A stretch of 64,000 nt of DNA, from contig CM075938.1 of NCBI GenBank assembly GCA_038030265.1, positions 19,755,009-19,819,008 on the forward strand, given 5' to 3'. Shown piece after piece: positions 12,201 to 23,850 of the stretch. The DNA comes from Corythucha ciliata (taxonomy: Eukaryota > Arthropoda > Insecta > Hemiptera > Tingidae). Position numbers and translations under genes: made by a program. Under the pieces are notes generated by a model. The model had not been told where the DNA came from, searched no databases, and saw only the letters and a program-made list of their open reading frames with translations. How positions within the stretch are numbered: position 1 is the first letter of the stretch; each line of letters begins with the position of its first letter.

Positions 12201-12495
12201 CGGTTTGGGTGTCTTCAATAGATGGACTGTAGGCATTACTACCCGTCGTGTGCCCTCCAAAGTGTTTCAACCCCCCCCCCCCTGGAGCTCGACATAACAG
12301 GACGTCATATGCGCAAAGCGCTTGCGCCTTCATCTTTTTCTTCACTTCATGTTCACTGCCGTTGTGTTTCGGATTTTTACGATCCCCAATGAGCCTCCGA
12401 CGCATTCATAAGGAAAAATCGCTCAATTTTCGACACTTTGACGAGTCTGACGGCTACTTTGTCCCCCGCTCAACACAACCGTCGACCGAGCAATA
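9291..12495. other. Non-coding sequence, no gene seen
   Basis: No coding region or repeat family that I can support. It contains poly-G near 10981-10993 and poly-C near 12271-12282. The stretch 11303-11600 is open on the plus strand but the translation is unremarkable. Confidence 0.5.
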
Positions 12496-13380
12496 AACTT
12501 TCCGAAACGAAATTTCGCGAGAATAGTTCAATAATAAAAATAATCAATTTAGCCTATTTTGCACCAACAAAAACCAAAATTCAGAGTTGGCTCTCTTAAA
12601 AACACTTCGTGGGCTTGGGGGCACCTTCGAAAACATATTTTCACGAGTTTGGCACTCATAAAAACGATTTTTTTTTTTTCATGTAATCACTAAATCAGTA
12701 AAATTTAGTGAGTCAAACTCACGAATTTAGGTTTACGGCGGATCAGCCAAAACCACAAAATAGACGTTTGGAAAAGATCAAACACGAGAATTTGTTTAGG
12801 TTTTTTTGAAGAGCCAAATCCATGAAATCAGGATTTAAAAGAGCGAACCCGTGAATTTCGGATTTTGGGCTCGTCAAGTCACACAATTTGGTTATTGGAG
12901 TGAGCCAACAAGTTTTATGAGAACCAAATCTCATATTCAATTTTTTACAGAAAATCGGGGGGGTTCGAAGGAGCAGGGCCAATAAATCCAAACCAAACCC
13001 GCAAAATTGACTTCTGAGATAGTCCAACCTAGGAAATTGCTTTCAGGACGGCCAATCTCGAAAAATTTGGCGTTTTAATGCGCCAAAACAGAAAACCTTG
13101 GTTTTTGTAAGAGCCAAAAACCCGGGAGATTGTTGTTTTGATGGAGTCTAACTCGGGGAATGCGGCTTCTTGAAGATCCAAGCCCACGTGATTTGACATG
13201 AAATGAGTGAAATCCACCGAATTGTTTCGAATAAGGCAATTCCTTGGGGTGTTTTTCACATAATGCCCATTTTCGCCCCCTTTGAAGTGCACTGACACAC
13301 ACAGTTAGGGCCGTCGACATTGACCATTGTTGAGGTGGGGAAGGGGGAGGGCTCAAAAACTGGTTTCTGCTCAAATCGAG
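12496..13380 (-). repeat. Family B array, minus orientation
   Basis: Repeated GAGCCAAA(T)CC...GAAATT units of ~30-36 bp, for example at 12805-12860, 12895-12935 and 13085-13130. This is the reverse complement of the family B core. The minus-strand frames at 12743-13027 and 13029-13298 are repeat read-through. Confidence 0.7.
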
Positions 13381-14460
13381 ACACTTTGAAAATATGGCTC
13401 ACAAAAGGCGAAAATCCAGTTCTTAAATCTTGGGTGATTTAAACTAAAATGAACATGTGAAATTGGCTGAAACTTTGGACCTTGAGGTTTCGAGACATGG
13501 GAAATCCCAAACGATTTTGACAATGTTTTGAACGAGATATAAACAGGGTTCTAGCCTCAATTCCTGCTTTTTTCACCGGTTTAGCCCATTTTCAGGTGCA
13601 TGCAGACGTCTCTGAGCCACTCCATAGTTTAGAAAATCGACCAAAACCAACGTCAACACTGGTTCTCTCCCTGTGAATCTAACAGGCCGAGATGGATTTT
13701 AGGCAGCCCGAGAAGTTTTTCTCGTTATAACGGCGTTTTTTTGCCGGATTGACTTATTAAAAAATCCAATTTTACAAGGTTAAAAAATCCAATTTCACAT
13801 CAGGATTAACTCATTCAAAAAAAGCAATTCCACAGGTTTGGTCCGCCAAAGAAACACTTCCGTGGGTTGGGCTCATTCAAAGTCTAAACTTCAATGATTT
13901 TTCCCTTACTGAACCAATTTTTGCTTTTTCGGCTGATTCAAGAACAAAAATCGACTTTGGCTCGTTGAAAAGAAAAATCGCATGATTTGGCGATTTTTTC
14001 AAACACAACATATCACAGATCTGGCACGTCAGAAACCATTTATGTGGGGTTGGCTCCTTGGAACCAATTTCATGAAATTTGAACCTCCATTTTTCAAGGC
14101 GCTGTATCATTTTAAGGAGCAACTTCACGGGTCAATAAGCTCATGTCAAGATCCAAAATTTCGCAGGGTTGACACATTAAAAACCAATTTCGTGTTGCGT
14201 GACTCGGAAAACCGATTTGGCGGGTCCGTTGTCTTCAGCCAGACGACAACGCCTCTGTGAGTGGGAACGACATCAGCCGGTGTGGAGGAGTGAGAAGAGT
14301 TGCGTCCGAAGTGCATCTTAGTGGCAAATTTTGGCAAAATTTTTCATGTCTAGGCATGAAAACCGTATTTTCATGACAGTTGCGAGTCATGAAAGCACAC
14401 GTTTTCACATCGAGTAGGATAAAAACTTTGTGGGTTTGGTTCATTCAAGATCCATTCTGC
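13381..14460 (+). repeat. Family B array, plus orientation
   Basis: Units such as CAATTTCACATCAGG, TTCACGGGTC and GGGTTGACACATTAAAAACC, clearest from about 13760 to 14215. A last unit lies at 14425-14455. The orientation switches relative to the preceding block. The first ~350 bp are very diverged. Confidence 0.6.
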
Positions 14461-16969
14461 TCGTATTAAATAGAGAAAGCGAGAGCAAAGCCGCAAAAAG
14501 AAAGCGCTGCATCAACAATGTGGTGACCTCCGGGGGCGTGTGCTCTTCTTTGCTCCCCGATTAAGATATTCGGCATGCACATTGCACTGGTTTTTCTTTG
14601 TGGTCAGAGCTTATTTCCGACCAGCATGGCTAAAGAGCCACATCGACTTTTCAACAGACACGCACCTTCTTCCCATAGAATCAACCCCTACACCTGTATT
14701 GAATGACAAACGATATGGAAGAACTGAAAGTGACAGCTGACAGAGCCTATTCGATTTCGCAAGTATGACGTCCCTTTTTTTACCATGAAAATGTCGAAGG
14801 CTCGTGGTCAAATAGAAAGTCTCGTCTCCAGGAAAAAAATTGACAGCCTACTCATGAATAAATCACACGGAATTTCTCAACCAAATGGAATCGTTATAAC
14901 CCAGCCGAGTTCCCACAGTGCTCAATCCCCACCCTCCCAGATAGAAATGTATCAGTCGATGGGCCAGGCGTAGCTCAGGGCTTAATTTTAACAAACGAAC
15001 TAACGTAATTTACCTCGAAGTTAGCGCTGATTACAGCAACGTTCTGTTCTGGATAGCCTGAAACAAAAAAATAAGAGAAAACTTGGATTAGGTCGAGATT
15101 TAAATGGGTACCCATTCAACCACCGTTTTGGACTCTGATAACGTCGCCCGCGATACTCTGAACACGCAGCGATTGCCCCACGCACTATTTTATTCTCGTT
15201 CCGACCCTCCCTCCCCCCCGCCCACAATTACACCCCTTGGAATGTATTTCTCATCAGTGGAAAGCGATCACCAGGACGGACTCCCCCCCTCCTTTCTACA
15301 CAAAACCACTAACCATCACCATGGGGCTTTTATTTTTGGTTTAAAAACTCATCCATGCGAGTTCATAGCCGTCTTTCGATGTTTTGGCTGGGGGGGGGGG
15401 GAGGCTTCCAGGGACTAGAGAAAGCGAGTTAAGCATAGCCCTCCCCCTTCCCCTGGGATTAGAGGAAAACCCAGAGCGGGAAATGGGTGAAGAAGTACTC
15501 GAAGGGGGTAAAAAATGGGAATGAACAGAAGAATGAGAGGGTGAGTGAGTGAGTGAGTTTTCCCAGTGAAAAATTCATAATTCTTCCATTCTTCACATCA
15601 CTACTCTCTCTTCCTCCCCCCACGACCATTGCTGGGGGGCTTATCCCCATTTGGGTCGAGTCCAATCTGGAAAAAACGCAGAAAACTCTCCCTTCGAAAC
15701 CACCCTTCATCCCCAGCCCACTTTTTTTTTGTGTGTGTGTTCTCCCCTACAAAATCGTCTTTTTGCTTTAGAAAATTGAAGGAAAGGATTTAAGAATTTA
15801 CCTGGATAATGGAAAACAAAAAACTCCGCGGACGTGATGGGTGGGTGTAAAGGGACGGGACGTAAAATATATATTTATATGTATATGTTTCTCTCTCGCT
15901 CTGCAACTACGGGCTTTCAGTATCCTTCCTATTCAATTCCAGGATTTTATTAAGACCCCGGCGAGTTGCTCAGCTCTCAAAGGGGGAAAAAACAGCGTCT
16001 CCTCTTTTCCCTAGACAATGCACAGGATGATGTTGGGTGGGCAATGACTGAGGAGGGGTGGGGCAACAATATTAAATTCATGAAAGTCCCTAGAATCTAC
16101 GTTTATTGTCAAAGATCCGCTCTTTTTTTGGTGAATAAACTGTATGTTTTCGTGAAAATCTCGTCAAAATTTAATTAATTTCAAGTTTATAAACCTAAAA
16201 AAGCCGGACCCAGAACCATCAAAAGTTTGGACACACCGTATCCCCCCCCCCCTCTTTACAAACTATTTTCAAGAAAAAAAAACGTAAATTACTATCGTGT
16301 AATTATTGCCACACGATGGGTCAAGCTTGCTTGATATTCAACTGGTTTTCTAACGTCCGCAGGCCTCGTGGGGAACGACGAACGACATTCTAATTGCTCG
16401 AGACATTTCGCTGTTACAAAAAATGCGGTTCACTTTTTTTTTTTTTTTTTTTTACTTGTTTAAAGCATGGAATAGTTGAGAAATGAAGTACTCACGGTGG
16501 GGAATGAGAAAAAACAGGTAATTTAATAAAACGTGACTTGAAATCGTTGAACTAACATCACAGTGGAATGGTATTGGTGGAAGGGAGTGGGCAAATGGGA
16601 GAGGGGTAGAAAAACTGGCTTCTTATCATTTTCACGTTGCTGAAGTGTATAGTCTGTGGGCGATAAATTTTCGCTGCGACTTAATGACCCACGTCCTGTC
16701 CTCTTATGGTGACGAGGAGTAAATCCCCAGGGAAATATACCTAGATATAATGCCAGCCCACAACACACTCTTCACACTCTTACAACAACCACTCAAGCCT
16801 CCAAGACTATTTAACTGGGTGCACAGGTTATCAAATTAGATTTGCGGCTCTAGTGCCGCAAATCGCTCAGTGCGTGAAAATACGCTTAATCTTTGCTAAA
16901 CAGCCAGGATAAACAAATTACCAATTCGGTAGCAAAAGTAGAGGGAGGAGAAGTTATGCAACTGATTGA
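14461..16969. other. Non-coding sequence, no gene seen
   Basis: No supported gene. Landmarks are a GAGT microsatellite at 15543-15558, poly-G near 15390-15401, poly-C near 16242-16251 and an uninterrupted T run at 16434-16453. Frames such as 14540-14740 and 15104-15418 have no recognisable content. Confidence 0.5.
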
Positions 16970-17440
16970 ATGAGAGAGCACTGTCCGCGGGTTCATGTTC
17001 TTCTTGACAACGTATTAGGCGATTTCATAATTCCGGTGGCTCTACTTGTGGATCTCTGGAGAACTAAAGTCTTAATCTTCATCAGGGTCATCATCGCAAG
17101 CAGAGCGTATAAATTGACTCTCGGGCTCCATTTTGACCCTGAAGATCTCAAAGCAGAGGCTGTCTCACGTCCTACAACCAAAAGTCCGAAATCATCGATG
17201 GAACTGTGGTGTCCGCGAGCAAGCTCACGTCCTTGGTACCCATGGAAAACCACCGAGAGAACATCTTGAGAACGTACGTAACATCATTGGGGTGAACATG
17301 AAACTAGGGGAGGGGGCATTGCTCTCAAAACCGGATGCTGACGATTCCGGTGACAGCAATATGCCCTTGTCCAAGGGGGACGAACTCAATTGCACCATCC
17401 ATGCCATGAAATCAATAAATAGAGATAAATCACTCTGAGG
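16970..17440. other. Unidentified coding-like segment
   Basis: About 470 bp lacks the homopolymers of its surroundings and stays open on both strands. On the plus strand the frames are 16970-17269 and, shifted, 17133-17438. On the minus strand they are 17225-17467 and, shifted, 16993-17253. Plus-strand text such as FDPEDLKAEAVSRPTTK and VNMKLGEGALLSKPDADD, and minus-strand text such as ARGHHSSIDDFGLLVVGR, both look like ordinary protein. On either strand one frameshift near 17225-17270 would join the halves. I do not recognise the family and cannot decide the strand. It is plausibly a decayed exon or part of an unknown mobile element. Confidence 0.3.
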
Positions 17441-18300
17441 TCGATTTATGGCTAAAATTGAGTACATAGTGCCAAGGGGTGATACGAACTATGTTTTGAA
17501 AGCTTATTTACGGCTAGAGTAGGGAAAAAGGACGATACAGGGTCATTTCACGGCGTTAATTCAGTGAACTGTGCTAGGGCGCTTTTTGGGAAGCTCGGGG
17601 GGGGGGGGGGGTGATAAATTGGGTGAGGGGTTTTCGAGTCAAATTGGAACCAAGTGGTTGAGGCTAATTCACTGCCAAAATCGAGACCTAGCGCGATGTA
17701 GCCTGTTCCCTAGTGGTCAATGTTTGCTTTAAATTGAGTGAACAGCGTACAAACAGACACTGTTTTTGAGCCAATCCACGCCTACAATAGAATCTTCGCT
17801 GAATGCTACAATTTATGCTGCTTCTGTTGCGGTCAATTCGCGACTGAAACTGAGTAAACTGTCCTAAGCCAAAATCCTTTACGTCTTTCGTGGTAAACTG
17901 GTGGTTGTAATTGAGATGAAGTGCGGTTCAGGCTATTTTTGGAGGCCACTTCACAATTAAAATCGAGAAAGGCGGTCAATTCGTTCCTGAAATTGAGTGC
18001 TTCAAGGATACGCTGAAGTGCGATTTGGGTTTCTACGGAGGATAATTTAAGGCTATAAGATGGAGAAATTTACAAAAGAGTGGGCTATCGACGTCCGCGG
18101 GCCTTCCGCAGGATTGAAGAGGACACCAGCGCAGTAAATTGGATGGCAATTGGTACGTTGGAAGGGGGATATTTGAGGAAAAATTCGTGAGGCCTGTGAA
18201 AATTTAGTCACGATACTCTCTATATCTGTGTGTATTTCCACGTATGATTCAAAAACCCGCAATTTAGCTGAATTTAGCGATTGACTCCCGCATAAGTGGT
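17441..18300 (-). repeat. Family A-like array, minus orientation, diverged
   Basis: Repeated GGCTAAAATTGAG, GCCAAAATCGAG and CTGAAATTGAGT with nearby TCAATTC or AATTCA, spaced more widely (~40-60 bp) than in blocks 1-2. It is read as the reverse complement of the family A core. Homology is inferred from the shared GCTAAAATTGAG motif. Confidence 0.55.
17592..17662 (+). repeat. Dispersed ~70 bp repeat, copy 1
   Basis: Shares AGCTCG, a G run, GTGATAAATTGGGTG and GGGGTTTTCGAGTCAA...TTGGAACCAAGTGGT with copy 2 at 20889-20967. In this copy the G run has grown to about 16 and a ~13 bp segment is missing. Confidence 0.75.
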
Positions 18301-18315
18301 AATTTTCCTTCCAAA

Positions 18316-18672
18316 ATGGACTGTTTAGGCTATGGTAAAATGAAGCTTATTTCTTGGGCAATATACTTCAATATTCTATATTCAATATTCTCTCGGAAAC
18401 TGTTTGGTTCTGAACATTGCGAACTGGCGGCCGGTGTTCATGGCATCAGCCGTTTTCATTACTCCAGCAGTGTGGCTGTTGAAATAGTGGCGATCAGGCC
18501 CATGGCAATCCTGCTCGACACGGTGGAAGAGTGGTTGCGACGGGACGCAAAGTTTGTGTGGGCCCGTTCACCTATACATGTGAATGACGTCTGCGTGAAG
18601 GGCCGAGCAAAGGAGCGAGGGGGAAACACCGAACAAAACTTGGAGAATGAGCGGGGCTTCATAGTTCTGTGA
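18316..18672 (+). other. Unidentified open frame of 118 codons
   Basis: Open from ATG 18316 to the stop at 18670. The second half (about 18430-18672) is GC-richer and protein-like (IRPMAILLDTVEEWLRRDAK, then a basic Lys/Arg/Glu-rich tail). The opposite strand is also open (18459-18683). The first third is AT-rich and looks non-coding. I recognise no domain. Like 16970-17440, it flanks the family A array, so the two could be parts of one decayed gene or element. That link is conjecture. Confidence 0.2.
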
Positions 18673-20888
18673 GTAAGTGCCAAATCGAAGTCATTTTAAT
18701 ACCAAAAAGAGGTAAATCCACGAATTAGGGTTTTAATGGGGCAAAATATACTAATTCTAACCACCAACGTAACTTGTTCATTACAGGTGAGAGGGTTCTC
18801 GCGTTTAGCGTCCCAAATAGGGGCGGCTCGTCCACTAGGGCATTTGGGCACACGCCCCACCAAAAATAGGACCCAAAAAATATGCAAAAAAAAACAAATT
18901 AAAAAAGGGCAAAATGACTTCAGAAAAGCTTCTTTTTGCAATTTTCAGAAATTACCTTCTTATTTTGCTTCCAACAGGAGGAGATTCAACCGTTCTTGGT
19001 GGAAGAGAAACCACCTTATATTTCAAGGGACAAATTAATATTTCCAGTGTGGTCCTGTGCCCCGAACGCGCAGAAAATTGGGTGCGCAAAAGGCTCTTTT
19101 CTCTCCCTTCCCTTCGACGCTTCATCCACAAATCCGGGCACCAACCCGGGTTCCAATGCATTTCTATGTGGAACTGGGAATGAACGTTCGACAACTTTTA
19201 CTCTATGTAGAAGTGTTGGCGTTTCATTAAGCGGGGTTTAGTATGGGGAGTAGAAAAACGTTGTCTAGTAGTGATAGGAGGGAAAAGGAACCTCTCGGTC
19301 TTCTCTAGATTTCAGCCGGTTTTCAGTCGGTGTATTGTTTATTGTTGTCGTGTCGGTATTTTTTTCTTTCCTTCGAGGTGCGCTTTGTGATTTGTGCGAG
19401 GTGGTTCAGCCTTTTAATGTGCGCAGTTTCAAATTTCACATTTAAATAAAGGAGAACAAGTGTGTTAATTCAGCAATACAGGTGCGCAGTTTCAAGTTAG
19501 TTTTAGCATGAATAGTGTCAAAATCTGCAAGCTCTCGGTATTTTCTCGAGAGGATTGTGATCAAAAATCTCGGTCGATTGACTCCTTCTCTAAACTTGAC
19601 GCCGATAGCTAGTAAAGGAAAAGGCAAACCATCAGGAACTCGAAATGTAGACACCTATTCAAAAGCTGAGTGGTTCGACACATCCAAGTGCTGTCGGGTT
19701 AGAGTCTTCTCAAAGGGCAATACCTATTGAAAGCTTGTGTATGCACGTTGTCCAACAACGAATTTATCCGAAGCCCGAACTTTTCCCTCAAGGCATTCTG
19801 GCTTTTACATACACAACGACTAAGTGAACTACATATTCAGCCTATGATTGGAAAGTAAAGCATAAATGAAATCCGCTATCTCGCCGAGATTTTTAATAAA
19901 TGATATTTATGAATATGACGTGCCCCACCCCGTCAAGAGGTCAAATAATATTCTCACACACAAGCAGAATTTCGTGGTTCTAAATTCGGTTTCCAGGGTT
20001 TCACTCTTTCAAAACAAAATTTCGCGGATTTTGGCTCTTTCAAACCCCAATTTCGCGGTTCAGGTCTTCAGTCGAAGGGTCAGAAGGGAATTGAGAGAAT
20101 CCGTCGCTCCTCTTCTATTCAAGGTGGGGTGGTCTGGTTGGGAGGGGGGGTAAGGTCCAATGCAACGCATCCACGATGAAAAAAAAAAAAAAAAAATTAC
20201 TGCACAGAGGAAGTAAATAGGTTACCCCCACCCAACCACTCTCACTATCACGATTATGTCCGAAGAAAAAAAGCGGGGGAAAAAATGATCGGAATGACGC
20301 GATATGCTGGTAAATACTGTGGGGGTGGAGGTGGGCCAGGGGAGGAGAGCTAATAGGATGGAAGAAAAGCAACGAGTGTACGGGGGGGAAGTTGCAATTT
20401 AATTTATATGGTAATGTGGAAACCAGAGCGACTGTAATTACAGTTTAGTAACGTAAAGAGACGAGAGCGTTGCGCTGTAAAAGGTGGGAGGGGGAGGAAT
20501 CTGGAAGAAGATTGGTCGTGGGGGAGAGTGGACCGATTGGTTGGTTACAGAAAATGTGTGGAATAAATGGGTTGTGATAAGGGGTGGGTGGAGAGTGCTG
20601 CGAAAAATGTAAATTGTAAGGGAGTAATCATCTTTTTTTCCTGGAATTCCCCTTTTCCTTTTTTCTCCTCCAAGCACAGATTCCAATTCGAAATAAAAAT
20701 TGACATTCCCCCCCCCCCATGGATTCACCATTTTTTCAAGGTTTTCCCAGCGTAAAGCGACCGATGAGCATGCAGGAAAGCACTGGGAGAGGGGAGACGT
20801 CCGTTCACATTATTTAGCCTCGCCACTGCGACTAATTATTTCGTTTCTGGAAAGCCAACTAGCTAACAAGCGCTTTGTAGTACTCGAT
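18673..20888. other. Mostly non-coding, scattered family B units
   Basis: Short family B stretches lie at about 18680-18760 (minus) and 19970-20075 (plus, AAATTTCGCGGATTTTGGCT). Other landmarks are an A run at 20180-20197 and poly-C near 20708-20717. No gene is supported. Confidence 0.5.
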
Positions 20889-20967
20889 AGAAGCTCGAGG
20901 GGGTGGTGATAAATTGGGTGTCAAGATTGGGAGAGGGGTTTTCGAGTCAATTTGGAACCAAGTGGTC
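20889..20967 (+). repeat. Dispersed ~70 bp repeat, copy 2
   Basis: Matches 17592-17662 across GTGATAAATTGGGTG and TTTTCGAGTCAA, with an extra TCAAGATTGGGAG segment. The surrounding sequence is unrelated. Confidence 0.75.
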
Positions 20968-21330
20968 TATGGGATGGTGGTGGTTTGAAGAGGGCTTGGC
21001 CTTCGCAGCGTATGTACGAGAGCATTCGTGTTGGAGTGAGGAGGGGGTTAGGGGTCCTCTTTCGTCCACTTCAACTCTAATGGTCATCAAAGTGAAACTG
21101 TCTCTGATTACATTTGTAAACTGAGCTCTTAAATACCAAAAACACGTCTAGCCCCCCCCCCCCCACACATTGCACAGCAAAACCCGTTAGCAAAAGATAT
21201 ACGATCAAATTCATTTCTAGTAGAAAAAACATGACATAGTTTATTGAACCTTCTTTAAAGCTTTAAAAGATATGCTAACGAGGTCCATAACGAAGCCTCA
21301 AACATATTGCTAAGAACACTTATTTCGTAA
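20968..21330. other. Spacer, no gene seen
   Basis: Poly-C run at about 21152-21164; otherwise nothing recognisable. Confidence 0.5.
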
Positions 21331-22016
21331 TCAACTGGAGTGATAAGCGGTAAACCCTCTCAAATATCTTCAACCTCCATGTCCCACCAGTTTCCCCTTA
21401 AAACCCTCTTAGGATGGTTGAGGGGATGGGGTGGGCGGACCACTCTTCATTCAGTATTCTCTACACTCAACTAATTACCGAGGTGAAACTACCTCTTTTC
21501 AAAAATTAGATATAGGTACCGCGTTTTTAGAAATTTCACTGTGAATGGGTTACTTCCGTGAAAAAAGAGCGGCGTAATTTGTACTCGCTGTAATGAATTT
21601 CAACGTGCATGTGTCTGTGGATACACTGCACACACAGAAAAAATAAGGTTTTACTCTCGTTTGTTGCTGTAATTTAATTACGACCTAAAAGAACATTCCA
21701 ACTCTGTGAGCTAAGTGACGTCTATGCCTTCCTTTTCACAATAGTTGTCAACTCTAAGTGGGGAAGTGTTCAAAAGATGACGACAGAAGAACAGTATGAG
21801 TGGAGGGGAAGAGAGGATAATAAATTTAATTATGATTTCAAAGTTGTTCTCTAATTTAAAGAGTACGAGTGGCTAAAAGAAAGAGCCAAAAAAAAGGGAA
21901 GTTCCCTCAAATGTAATATTATGGTTCTCTCTGACAAATTAGTGTTATTAGGTTTGCTCAGAAGAGCCCTGATTTTGCTTTAAAATGTAAAAATAAATAT
22001 TTAAATTTAAATAAAT
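21331..22016 (+). repeat. Local duplication, first copy with leader
   Basis: 21331-21402 is a leader (TCAACTGGAGTGATAAGCGG) and 21403-22016 is the duplicated body, starting ACCCTCTTAGGATGG and ending in an ATTTAAATTTAAATAAAT tail. The body is nearly identical to 22029-22631. It is non-coding. Confidence 0.9.
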
Positions 22017-22028
22017 CCCCCCCTCTTG

Positions 22029-22631
22029 ACCCTCTTAGGATGGTGGGGTGGGGGGACCACTCTTCATTCAGTATTCTCTCCACTCAACTAATTACCGAGG
22101 TGAAACTACCTCTTTTCAAAAATTAGATATAGGTACCGCGTTTTTAGAAATTTCACTGTGAATGGGTTACTTCCGTGAAAAAAGAGCGGCGTAATTTGTA
22201 CTCGCTGTAATGAATTTCAACGTGCATGTGTCTGTGGATACACTGCACACAGAAAAAATAAGGTTTTACTCTCGTTTGTTGCTGTAATTTAATTACGACC
22301 TAAAAGAACATTCCAACTCTGTGAGCTAAGTGACGTCTATGCCTTCCTTTTCACAATAGTTGTCAACTCTAAGTGGGGAAGTGTTCAAAAGATGACGACA
22401 GAAGAACAGTATGAGTGGAGGGGAAGAGAGGATAATAAATTTAATTATGATTTCAAAGTTGTTCTCTAATTTAAAGAGTACGAGTGGCTAAAAGAAAGAG
22501 CCAAAAAAAAGGGAAGTTCCCTCAAATGTAATATTATGGTTCTCTCTGACAAATTAGTGTTATTAGGTTTGCTCAGAAGAGCCCTGATTTTGCTTTAAAA
22601 TGTAAAAATAAATATTTAAATTTAAATAAAT
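22029..22631 (+). repeat. Local duplication, second copy
   Basis: Offset about 615-617 bp from the first copy. The visible differences are a few substitutions near the start and loss of one CA pair in the CACACACAG tract. The high identity indicates a recent tandem duplication. The junction is a 12 bp C-rich stretch at 22017-22028. Confidence 0.9.
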
Positions 22632-22717
22632 AAATAAAATGGTAGAAATGTGCATATTTTTTGTGGATTCTTTTTCGCAATTTAACTTCAGCAGGAAATT
22701 AAACTCTCAATATCCGA

Positions 22718-22861
22718 TCAACTGGAGTGATAAGCGGTAAACCCTCTCAAATATCTTCCGACCTCCATGTCCCACCAGTTTCCCCTTAAAACCCTCTTAG
22801 GATGGTGGGGTGGGGGGACCACTCTTCATTCAGTATTCTCTCCACTCAACTAATTATCGAG
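22718..22861 (+). repeat. Local duplication, third partial copy
   Basis: Repeats the leader and the first ~60 bp of the body (TCAACTGGAGTGATAAGCGG through CACTCAACTAATTATCGAGG), then diverges. At the body start it resembles the second copy (TGGTGGGGTGGGGGGACC) more than the first. Confidence 0.9.
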
Positions 22862-23850
22862 GCAATCTCCTTATAGCGTTCAAAGCGCAACATCACACGT
22901 CCAATTTAATTCTGCTTCGCTTTTCATCATTGGCGAGGAGCCTCTCTCACTCTTATCCATCTCCTCGACCTCTCAATATCCTCCTTTGCCCCCCTCTCTC
23001 ATTTCCTACACCTATTCATGGTTGAAAAGTCGAAGTTCCTGTAATCTTAATTATGAAGTCAGAACGTCTTTTCTAAACGCTCCAAAGAGGTCACGTCGCT
23101 TCGTTGGTGTTGTGGCTTCATCAAACCTCTGAGGAAGATATAATTCCTTCATAAAGAATTGGTTTAAGATGAACGATTTATATTTTTCCAAATTTATTTA
23201 CTCGGGGGAAAAATACCGAGTGTCTAAAAATTAATTTTTGCGTCGTGGACAATGATAACAAATTAAACAGAGAAAAGGTGACGCCACACCTCTCAACCGC
23301 ACATCCCGCAGAGTCATGGGGAGGGGGGAGACAAATTTGGGTCCATACGACTCGCACAGATATGACTGAATGAAGAATGATGTCTCGGTGGATTCTGGCA
23401 TGCTACCACCTTATTATGGTAATAAGGGGGGGGGGGGGTAATTCCACTGGATTACTTCTTACTGAGCTTCCCCACAGCCAACCCGCGTCCACGAGAAGTT
23501 ACCCTAGTGACCGACATGAGTATTGTAGCTGAGCTACAAGGGCGTAGCCACGACGCCATATGGAGGCTCTTGCATCACCTTCTTCCCCCTCACCTTCTCA
23601 CCTTCACCTCCTTCGGCATCAATTTCATTACGTACGTCATGACGTCATATCCTCCTAGTCCCGACACCCATCCCACTCAAATCAAATACGCCCTAGCTGT
23701 CATGCCAAACGATCTTCCGCGGTACAACACTTTGGTTGGCCCAACGGTGCGCATCCCGTGGCCAACGCATCGATTATCCAACCAGGGTTGAATTCCACTG
23801 CATCTCAATGATGCAGACGGCCCACTTTGCATGCTCTATTCATTAAACGT
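22862..23850. other. Non-coding sequence, no gene seen
   Basis: Poly-G near 23427-23438. The frame 23507-23791 is GC-richer and open for 94 codons, but I recognise nothing in it. A perfect TGACGTCA lies at 23640-23647, which may be chance. Confidence 0.45.

Noticed and set aside
23640..23647. Perfect CRE (TGACGTCA).
   Set aside because: One 8 bp match in 64 kb is about what chance gives, and no promoter or gene lies nearby.
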